From Acidimicrobiaceae bacterium (lineage in GTDB: Bacteria > Actinomycetota > Acidimicrobiia > Acidimicrobiales > Salinilacustritrichaceae), in NCBI GenBank assembly GCA_003476595.1, contig DMTU01000274.1:1-6709 (forward strand): a stretch of 6,709 nucleotides of DNA, written 5' to 3'. Shown here one piece after another: positions 1 to 6,709 of this stretch (position 1 is the first letter of the stretch; every line of letters starts with the position of its first letter). Made by a program: the position numbers and the translations under genes. A model generated the notes under the pieces. It saw nothing but the letters and a program-made list of their open reading frames with translations. It was not told where the DNA came from and made no database searches.

Positions 1-119
1 TTGAGCGTGCGGTAGTTGATGGTCTCGGGCTTCTTGACCTCGCCGTTGGACCACATGCGGATGGAATCCGCGGTCGCCAGCCCGATCCGGAGCTGGTCGA
101 AGTTGTTGACGTCGAGCAC
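1..119 (-). CDS. rpoC: DNA-directed RNA polymerase subunit beta' (5' end only)
   Basis: This is the N-terminal 39 codons of the RNA polymerase beta' subunit, which forms one side of the active-site cleft; the gene runs off the left edge of the window. The GTG start at 119-117 is followed by [18 protein letters not shown], then [19 protein letters not shown]. This is the standard actinobacterial RpoC beginning, leading towards the N-terminal zinc-binding domain, which lies outside the window. An AGAGGAA Shine-Dalgarno-like sequence at 127-133 supports the GTG. The gene follows rpoB by 59 bases with no terminator-like hairpin between them, so the two are almost certainly co-transcribed. Identity is very secure; nothing can be said about the missing catalytic part. 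Confidence 0.97.
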   Translation of the reverse strand, partial: MLDVNNFDQLRIGLATADSIRMWSNGEVKKPETINYRTL

Positions 120-126
120 TTGGTGC

Positions 127-133
127 TTCCTCT
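127..133 (-). promoter_or_regulatory. rpoC ribosome binding site
   Basis: AGAGGAA lies 7 bases before the GTG codon at 119-117. It decides the non-ATG start of rpoC, which also matches where the family's proteins begin. Confidence 0.7.
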
Positions 134-178
134 ATCCCTCGTAATGACGTACTGGTGGGCGTTCGCTCGCTGGTGCGC

Positions 179-3754
<3,576 letters not shown>

Positions 3755-3759
3755 AGGGT

Positions 3760-3766
3760 CCTCCTC
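3760..3766 (-). promoter_or_regulatory. rpoB ribosome binding site (supports TTG start)
   Basis: GAGGAGG stands five bases before the TTG at 3754. This near-perfect Shine-Dalgarno sequence is the main reason to accept the rare TTG start. Confidence 0.85.
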
Positions 3767-3870
3767 AGAGGGCGGCGTGGGCGGCCAGTGCGGGTGCGCA
3801 CGCGGTCAGGAGGGAGGGGGAACGCGATTGATGTTCGACCACCAGGACCCGAGACACGCACGACCTGATC

Positions 3871-3900
3871 ATGGTAGAGGGGTCGCGCAAGCGAGGGCAA
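3871..3900 (-). promoter_or_regulatory. candidate rpoB-proximal promoter (P2)
   Basis: TTGCCC (3900-3895) and TACCAT (3876-3871) are separated by 18 bases. The -10 fits the actinobacterial TANNNT pattern; the -35 matches only the TTG part. Transcription would start near 3864 and give a leader of about 110 bases before rpoB. The -35 overlaps one arm of an inverted repeat (3892-3899). Prediction by eye only. Confidence 0.45.
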
Positions 3901-3947
3901 CCCGCATCAGCCCGAACCGAGATCCGGTCCGGACGGCAGTGCCCTCG
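3892..3947 (-). repeat. inverted repeat B in the rpoB leader
   Basis: CGAGGGCA (3947-3940 on the minus strand) and TGCCCTCG (3899-3892) are perfect 8-base complements 40 bases apart. The segment between them contains a smaller ACCG/CGGT pairing with a 5-base loop. In a transcript from the upstream promoter this would form a second long stem, 7 bases after stem A. Its downstream arm overlaps the -35 of the nearer promoter. Confidence 0.45.
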
Positions 3948-3954
3948 ATTTCCC

Positions 3955-4006
3955 CTCCCACGTTGTGCGCCGACGCCGATGTTGCCTGCGCCGACGGCCG
4001 TGGGAG
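3955..4006 (-). repeat. inverted repeat A in the rpoB leader
   Basis: CTCCCACG (4006-3999 on the minus strand) and CGTGGGAG (3962-3955) are perfect 8-base complements separated by 36 bases. The first arm begins only about 3 bases after the predicted start of transcription from the upstream promoter, so the stem would sit at the very 5' end of the message. The loop contains the two copies of a 10-bp direct repeat. Confidence 0.45.
3966..3996. repeat. 10-bp direct repeat, two copies 21 bp apart
   Basis: TGCGCCGACG occurs on the plus strand at 3966-3975 and again at 3987-3996. The start-to-start distance of 21 bp is two helical turns, so both copies would face the same side of the DNA. They lie just downstream of the predicted start from the upstream rpoB promoter. 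They could bind a regulator or simply be part of a leader RNA structure. Confidence 0.4.
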
Positions 4007-4015
4007 ATCGGTGAG

Positions 4016-4044
4016 AGGGTAGGACGAGCGCCCTTGCTCGTCAA
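4016..4044 (-). promoter_or_regulatory. candidate rpoB promoter (P1)
   Basis: TTGACG (4044-4039) and TACCCT (4021-4016) are separated by exactly 17 bases, a good match to the actinobacterial housekeeping sigma-factor consensus (TTGAC and TANNNT). Predicted transcription start is near 4009, giving an rpoB leader of about 255 bases. A 7-bp dyad lies between and into the -35. The position, downstream of the membrane-protein gene and its hairpin, makes this the best candidate for the main rpoBC promoter in the window. Confidence 0.6.
4023..4042. repeat. perfect dyad within promoter P1
   Basis: GACGAGC (4023-4029) and GCTCGTC (4036-4042) are perfect inverted copies around a 6-base centre. The dyad covers most of the -35 and the spacer of promoter P1. 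It could be an operator, or a hairpin that helps end transcription from the upstream membrane gene. No U-tract follows on the minus strand. Confidence 0.45.
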
Positions 4045-4051
4045 GGTTCTC

Positions 4052-4083
4052 CGCCGGATCCCCGAACGGTCGTTCGTCCGGCG
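4052..4083 (-). terminator. candidate terminator hairpin after the membrane-protein gene
   Basis: An outer 7-bp stem pairs 4052-4058 with 4077-4083, and an inner 6-bp stem pairs 4063-4068 with 4071-4076; a 4-base bulge (4059-4062) separates them on one side. It begins 7 bases after the stop codon of the membrane-protein gene. There is no run of U after it, as is common in high-G+C actinobacteria, so termination is inferred from position and stem strength only. Confidence 0.5.
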
Positions 4084-4090
4084 AGGCGCC

Positions 4091-4915
4091 TCAGCGGCGG
4101 GTGATGACCCCGGTCAGCTGGGCGGCGTCGAACTCGGCCGGGATGCTGCGACCGGTGGCCTGGCGGTACAGGGCGGTCTGGAAGATGCCCTCCAGGGCGG
4201 AGGTGACGGCGAAGACCGTGACGGCCCACACCACGGCGGCGGCGATGGCCACGACGGCGACGGCCGTGCCCAGCCCGGAGAGGGCGACGGCGAGGGCCAC
4301 GGCCGGGACGACGAGGGCGAAGCCGAGCAGCCCGAAGCCCACGTTGGCGGTGACCTGCTCGCCCCACGTGCGCTTCACCAGCGCGGAGGAGCCCTTGATG
4401 CCCGCGATCGTGCCCGCGCCCTCGATGACCACGACCGGCAGCACGAGGTAGGTGACGAGTCGCCACGCGGCACCGCCGATGAAGGACGCGATCGACCCGA
4501 CGATGCCGCCCTGCTCCTCGAGGGCGTTGAGGATCATGCCCACGGTGGTGGCGATGAACGCGAAGCCGACCACGGCCGGCCAGTGCGCCGAGGCCCCCCG
4601 CAGCGACGTGCCGACGGTGGGGTCACCGCCGTCCATGCGCAGGTTGGCGCCGTGCACGATGGCGGCCCGACCCAGGTAGATCACCGACGACACGGCCACG
4701 TAGCCGAGGAAGACGAGCACGTAGCCGGTGATCGGGATGGCGTTGTCCTCGCCGCCCCCGCCGAGCATGGCGAGCACCGGACCGAAGAACAGCGCGGCCA
4801 GGGCCAGGCCGGCGACGGTGCCGATGACCGGCAGCCAGGCCAGCTCGCGGTCGTGCTGCAGGACGCGCCAGGAGGACTTGGCCAGGCTCCAGGCGTTCTT
4901 GATGCGGTCGAACAT
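4091..4915 (-). CDS. DUF6159-type multi-pass membrane protein
   Basis: A 274-residue integral membrane protein of unknown function. A short amphipathic N-terminus (MFDRIKNAWSLAKSSW) precedes about six hydrophobic segments, roughly at residues 28-51, 60-80, 111-131, 137-164, 190-215 and 217-241. The middle motif LPVVVIEGAGTIAGIKGSS, followed by LVKRTWGEQVTANVGFGLLG at about 178-197, and the opening W-LAK-SW-VL pattern recall the DUF6159 family (recognised from memory, not searched). No catalytic motif is seen. It sits between rplL and rpoB, a place where most bacteria have nothing or only short spacers. There is no Shine-Dalgarno sequence before the ATG; instead a TAGCCT box lies 7 bases upstream, suggesting a leaderless message. 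Flanking hairpins on both sides suggest it is a separate transcription unit. Confidence 0.85.
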   Translation of the reverse strand: MFDRIKNAWSLAKSSWRVLQHDRELAWLPVIGTVAGLALAALFFGPVLAMLGGGGEDNAIPITGYVLVFLGYVAVSSVIYLGRAAIVHGANLRMDGGDPTVGTSLRGASAHWPAVVGFAFIATTVGMILNALEEQGGIVGSIASFIGGAAWRLVTYLVLPVVVIEGAGTIAGIKGSSALVKRTWGEQVTANVGFGLLGFALVVPAVALAVALSGLGTAVAVVAIAAAVVWAVTVFAVTSALEGIFQTALYRQATGRSIPAEFDAAQLTGVITRR

Positions 4916-4922
4916 GTGGCAG

Positions 4923-4928
4923 AGGCTA
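4923..4928 (-). promoter_or_regulatory. candidate -10 box of a leaderless promoter
   Basis: TAGCCT (4928-4923) fits the TANNNT -10 pattern and ends 7 bases before the ATG at 4915, so transcription would start at or next to the A of the start codon. The absence of any Shine-Dalgarno sequence agrees with this. No recognisable -35 is present; that region is a G+C-rich CCCGG/CCGGG palindrome (4934-4947). Confidence 0.5.
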
Positions 4929-4961
4929 GGACACCCGGGGTCCCGGGCCCGGACGCGGAGC

Positions 4962-4987
4962 GGGGGCCGCCCGGCTGGGCGACCCCC
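4962..4987 (-). terminator. strong terminator hairpin after rplL
   Basis: On the minus strand this forms an 11-bp stem with a 4-base loop (4973-4976). The arms are 4977-4987 and 4962-4972, with a single G-U wobble (4967 with 4982) that would be a mismatch on the plus strand. That asymmetry suggests the structure acts in the minus-strand transcript. No U-tract follows. It lies 43 bases past the rplL stop and likely ends or reduces transcription of the rplJL unit. Confidence 0.6.
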
Positions 4988-5010
4988 GATCTCTGCGGTC
5001 TTCGTGGTCA

Positions 5011-5025
5011 GCGGCCGGAGGCCGC
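5011..5025 (-). terminator. first small hairpin after rplL
   Basis: GCGGCC and GGCCGC (5011-5016 and 5020-5025) form a perfect 6-bp stem with a 3-base loop, 5 bases past the rplL stop codon. It may protect the 3' end of the message or work with the larger hairpin at 4962-4987. Confidence 0.45.
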
Positions 5026-5030
5026 CGACA

Positions 5031-5411
5031 TCACTTCAGCTCGACCTCGGCGCCGGCGGCCTCGAGGGCCTCCTTGGCCTTGGTGGCGTCTTCCTTCGAG
5101 GCCTTCTCGAGCACGGGGCTCGGGGCGCCGTCGACCAGCTCCTTGGCCTCCTTGAGACCGAGGTTGGTGAGGGCGCGCACCTCCTTGATGACGCCGATCT
5201 TCTTGTCGCCGGCACCCTTGAGGATGACGTCGAACTCGTCCTGCTCCTCTTCGGCCTCGCCACCGCCGCCGGCGGCGGGGCCGGCTGCGGCCACGGCCAC
5301 GGGGGCTGCGGCGGTCACGCCGAACTTCTCCTCGAAGTCCGACAGGAGCTCGCTCAGCTCGAGGACGGTCATGTTCGCGATGGCGTCGAGGATCTCTTCC
5401 TTGGTGGCCAT
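5031..5411 (-). CDS. rplL: 50S ribosomal protein L7/L12
   Basis: This 126-residue protein is the multi-copy stalk protein that recruits translation factors to the ribosome. Residues 1-33 are the dimerising, L10-binding N-terminal domain ([20 protein letters not shown]). Residues 34-57 are the Ala/Gly/Glu-rich flexible hinge. Residues 58-126 form the globular C-terminal domain, with [20 protein letters not shown] and [13 protein letters not shown]. Factor-contact residues K71, R79 and K90 match E. coli K65, R73 and K84, and the protein ends AGAEVELK as usual. Length is normal. The ATG is 3 bases after the rplJ stop, and its Shine-Dalgarno AGGAG (5421-5425) lies inside the last codons of rplJ, so translation of the two genes is probably coupled. 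Two hairpins follow the gene. Confidence 0.99.
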   Translation of the reverse strand: MATKEEILDAIANMTVLELSELLSDFEEKFGVTAAAPVAVAAAGPAAGGGGEAEEEQDEFDVILKGAGDKKIGVIKEVRALTNLGLKEAKELVDGAPSPVLEKASKEDATKAKEALEAAGAEVELK

Positions 5412-5414
5412 GGT

Positions 5415-6149
5415 TCAGCTCTCCTGGGTGTCGGTGTCGGCAGCGGGGGCTGCCTCGGCCGCGGGGGTGTCCTCGGCCTCGGTGGTGTCGGCCTCGGCGG
5501 TTGCCGGGGCTTCGTCGGTGGTGGTCTCGGCCTCGGCGGGTGCCGGGGCCTCGTCGGTGGTGCTCTCGTCGGCGTCGGCCGCGGGAGCGGCGTCGGCGGG
5601 GGCGCCGGGGGCGCCGCCCTGGTCGATGAGGGCCTTGAGGCCGTAGGCCATGTTGCGGGGCAGGGCCTGGAGCAGTCCGGCGAGCTGCTGCATGGGGGCA
5701 GCCATGGCACCGGCCAGCTTGGCGAGGAGCACCTCACGGGGCTCGACGTCGGCCAGGGCGCGGGTGTCGTCGGCGGTGAGGAGCTTGTCGCCCAGCAGGC
5801 CGCCCTTGACGACCAGTGCCGGGAACTCCTTGCCGAAGTCCTTCAGGACCTTGGCGACATCGACGGCGTCGCCGGCGTCTCCCGAGGGCTTCTCGGTCAC
5901 GAACGCGATGGCGGTCGGGCCGGTGAGCAGCTCTTCGATCTCGAGGCCGAGGTCGCGGGCGGCGAAGCGGACCAGGGTGTTCTTGTACACCTTGAAGTCG
6001 CCGCCGGCGCCCCGCAGTCGGGTGCGCAGCTCGGCCAGCTGGCCGACGCTGAGCCCGCGGTACTCGGTGAGGATGGCAGCACTCGTGCCGTCGAAGCGCT
6101 CGCGCACCTCGTCGACCACCGCCACCTTCTCGGGTCTGGGGTTCTCCAT
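5415..6149 (-). CDS. rplJ: 50S ribosomal protein L10 with long acidic C-terminal tail
   Basis: L10 anchors L7/L12 dimers to 23S rRNA and represses its own message. The start chosen is ATG at 6149 (MENPRPEKVAVVDEV), with AGGAGG six to eleven bases upstream (6155-6160); a GTG 33 bases further upstream lies in the leader and is unlikely. Residues 1 to about 135 form the RNA-binding domain (ILTEYRGLSVGQLAELRTRL, FKVYKNTLVRFA, FVTEKPSGDAGDA). Residues 138-176 form the long helix that carries L12 dimers (REVLLAKLAGAMAAPMQQLA). Bacterial L10 usually ends near here at 165-180 residues. This protein continues to 244 residues with a 67-residue tail of Ala, Glu, Asp, Thr and Pro that has no lysine or arginine and contains two near-identical 13-residue repeats. 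The stop overlaps the rplL translation signal region. Core identity is certain; the role of the tail is unknown. Confidence 0.98.
   Translation of the reverse strand: MENPRPEKVAVVDEVRERFDGTSAAILTEYRGLSVGQLAELRTRLRGAGGDFKVYKNTLVRFAARDLGLEIEELLTGPTAIAFVTEKPSGDAGDAVDVAKVLKDFGKEFPALVVKGGLLGDKLLTADDTRALADVEPREVLLAKLAGAMAAPMQQLAGLLQALPRNMAYGLKALIDQGGAPGAPADAAPAADADESTTDEAPAPAEAETTTDEAPATAEADTTEAEDTPAAEAAPAADTDTQES
5488..5565 (-). repeat. 39-bp tandem duplication inside rplJ
   Basis: Two adjacent 39-base units (5488-5526 and 5527-5565) differ at only three positions. They encode the 13-residue repeats containing TTDEAPAPAEAE and TTDEAPATAEAD in the acidic tail of L10. A third, degenerate unit (TTEAEDTPAAEA) follows in the protein. 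The near-identity suggests a recent in-frame duplication, and copy number could vary between strains. Confidence 0.85.
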
Positions 6150-6150
6150 G

Positions 6151-6218
6151 GACACCTCCTTCGTTCTGTCTCGGGCTCGCACACGGGCAGAGCCGGCAGA
6201 GCCGGTTCAGGAGGTGTC
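6151..6218 (-). promoter_or_regulatory. Shine-Dalgarno-sequestering helix before rplJ
   Basis: GACACCTCCT (6218-6209 on the minus strand) is the exact complement of AGGAGGTGTC (6160-6151), which contains the whole rplJ Shine-Dalgarno sequence and stops one base before the ATG. Pairing would enclose 48 bases and hide the ribosome site. This looks like the switch by which the L10 leader could block translation of rplJ and, by coupling, rplL. Confidence 0.7.
6188..6205. repeat. tandem 9-bp repeat in rplJ leader
   Basis: CAGAGCCGG occurs twice in a row on the plus strand (6188-6196 and 6197-6205), inside the loop of the Shine-Dalgarno-sequestering helix. On the minus strand the copies allow competing short stems, for example CCGGC-TCT-GCCGG, or GGCTC with GAGCC further downstream. 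Confidence 0.6.
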
Positions 6219-6309
6219 GCCTCGTCGGGCGGGCCCCTGGCCCATTGCGCGACCCGTGGGGTCGCACCGGATGTCTGCGGCGAGCAGTTCGGTTGTCGTG
6301 AAGTGGGAG

Positions 6310-6339
6310 ATGCTACGGCCGGTCCGGTCGCAGCACCAA
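6310..6339 (-). promoter_or_regulatory. candidate rplJ promoter (PL10)
   Basis: TTGGTG (6339-6334) and TAGCAT (6315-6310) are 18 bases apart, matching TTGNNN and TANNNT. Predicted start near 6303 is just upstream of the L10 leader RNA. It lies directly after the rplA stop codon, where E. coli also has an rplJ promoter. Read-through from rplKA is also possible, as no terminator precedes it. Confidence 0.5.
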
Positions 6340-6346
6340 CTCCGGG

Positions 6347-6709
6347 TCAGTCGACCTCGCGCTTCAGGCGGCCGGTGTCGATCCGGATGCCTGGGCCCAT
6401 GGTCGAGCTCACGCCGATCCGGCGGAAGTAGCGGCCCTTGGCCGCGGCGGGGCGGACCCGCTGGAGCTCTTCGACCACGGCCCAGAAGTTGGCGGCCAGC
6501 TGCGCGCTCTCGAAGCTGGACTTGCCGATCGGGACGTGCACGTTGCCGTAGCGGTCGGTGCGGTACTCGACCTTGCCGCCCTTGAACTCCTCGACGGCCT
6601 TGCCCACGTCGGTGGTGACGGTGCCGGTCTTGGGGTTGGGCATGAGGCCTCGGGGGCCGAGCACGCGGCCCAGCTTGCCGACGGTGGGCATCATGTCGGG
6701 CGTGGCGAT
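6347..6709 (-). CDS. rplA: 50S ribosomal protein L1 (C-terminal part)
   Basis: This is the C-terminal 120 residues of L1, which forms the L1 stalk and helps release deacylated tRNA from the E site. The gene enters from the right edge of the window, so its start and about half of the protein are missing; the methionine at 6694 is internal. The reading frame at the edge gives IATPDMM, matching the VIASPDAM-type segment of other L1 proteins. It continues [20 protein letters not shown] (domain II), [20 protein letters not shown], then [20 protein letters not shown] of the C-terminal part of domain I, and ends GRLKREVD. The order rplA then rplJ, rplL is the usual one. Confidence 0.97.
   Translation of the reverse strand: MATPDMMPTVGKLGRVLGPRGLMPNPKTGTVTTDVGKAVEEFKGGKVEYRTDRYGNVHVPIGKSSFESAQLAANFWAVVEELQRVRPAAAKGRYFRRIGVSSTMGPGIRIDTGRLKREVD

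Larger units (their letters stand above)
6150..6303 (-). ncRNA. L10 leader (autoregulatory 5' UTR of rplJL)
   Basis: The untranslated leader contains CCGCAGACATCCGGTGCG (6280-6263 on the minus strand), resembling the CCGNAGAC-N-GGUGCG element conserved in bacterial L10 leader RNAs, where the L10-(L12)n complex binds. It runs straight into a hairpin with a 7-bp stem and 3-base loop (6249-6265), followed by GCAATGGG and a second hairpin with a 5-bp stem (6231-6243). Downstream lie an anti-Shine-Dalgarno segment (6209-6218) and a tandem 9-base repeat (6188-6205). The start near 6303 is inferred from the promoter. The family match is from memory of the consensus; the left boundary is approximate. 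Confidence 0.75.

Noticed and set aside
120..178. A possible terminator or promoter between rpoB and rpoC
   Set aside because: No stable hairpin and no convincing -35/-10 pair were seen in these 59 bases. The spacer holds only the rpoC ribosome site.
3808..3813. CCTCCT upstream of rpoB as a further anti-Shine-Dalgarno
   Set aside because: Only 6 bases pair with the rpoB AGGAGG, and neighbouring bases do not extend the match. This is expected by chance in a pyrimidine-rich stretch.
3965..5155. A 396-codon plus-strand open frame across the membrane-protein gene and the rpoB upstream region
   Set aside because: Its composition (Gly/Asp/Arg/His-rich) is that of a shadow frame. The minus-strand frame here gives a clear membrane protein with family-like motifs.
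6150..6182. An upstream GTG start that would add 11 residues to L10
   Set aside because: It lies inside the leader RNA with no Shine-Dalgarno of its own. The ATG at 6149 has AGGAGG at the right distance and gives a normal L10 N-terminus.
4728..6431. A 567-codon plus-strand open frame across rplL and rplJ
   Set aside because: Antisense shadow of rplJ, rplL and the membrane gene. The Gly-rich repeats in it are the complement of the Ala/Glu/Thr-rich L10 tail.

Overview
The window is a slice of the bacterial ribosomal-protein / RNA-polymerase cluster, with every gene on the minus strand. Read in the direction of transcription the order is rplA (3' part), rplJ, rplL, a multi-pass membrane-protein gene, rpoB and rpoC (5' end only). 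High G+C, GTG and TTG start codons, a compact actinobacterial-type RpoB of 1191 residues and an RpoC beginning [18 protein letters not shown] all point to Actinomycetota. The exact RpoB sequence and the L10 tail would suit an early-branching class such as Acidimicrobiia, but that placement is inference.

Layout, right to left. At 6347-6709 lies the C-terminal half of ribosomal protein L1. It is followed by a candidate promoter (6310-6339) and a ~150-nt untranslated leader (6150-6303). The leader carries the hallmark of the L10 autoregulatory leader RNA. It also carries a perfect 10-base complement of the rplJ Shine-Dalgarno sequence. rplJ (5415-6149) encodes an L10 with an unusual acidic, lysine- and arginine-free C-terminal tail that contains a recent 39-bp tandem duplication. 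rplL (5031-5411) follows after 3 bases.

Two strong hairpins (5011-5025 and 4962-4987) then close the L10/L12 unit. After them comes a 274-residue membrane protein of the DUF6159 type (4091-4915), apparently read from a leaderless promoter, and another hairpin (4052-4083). A 336-bp non-coding region (3755-4090) before rpoB holds two candidate sigma-A-type promoters, several inverted repeats and a 21-bp-spaced direct repeat. rpoB (179-3754) starts with TTG behind a near-perfect Shine-Dalgarno sequence, and rpoC starts with GTG 59 bases after the rpoB stop.

In many bacteria rplJL and rpoBC are transcribed together. Here the terminators, the inserted membrane gene and the promoters directly before rpoB suggest that the ribosomal-stalk genes and the RNA-polymerase genes can be controlled separately. 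No mobile element, tRNA, rRNA or CRISPR array is seen. The genes are ordinary housekeeping genes; the interest lies in the control regions, the L10 tail, the inserted membrane gene and a few RpoB substitutions.
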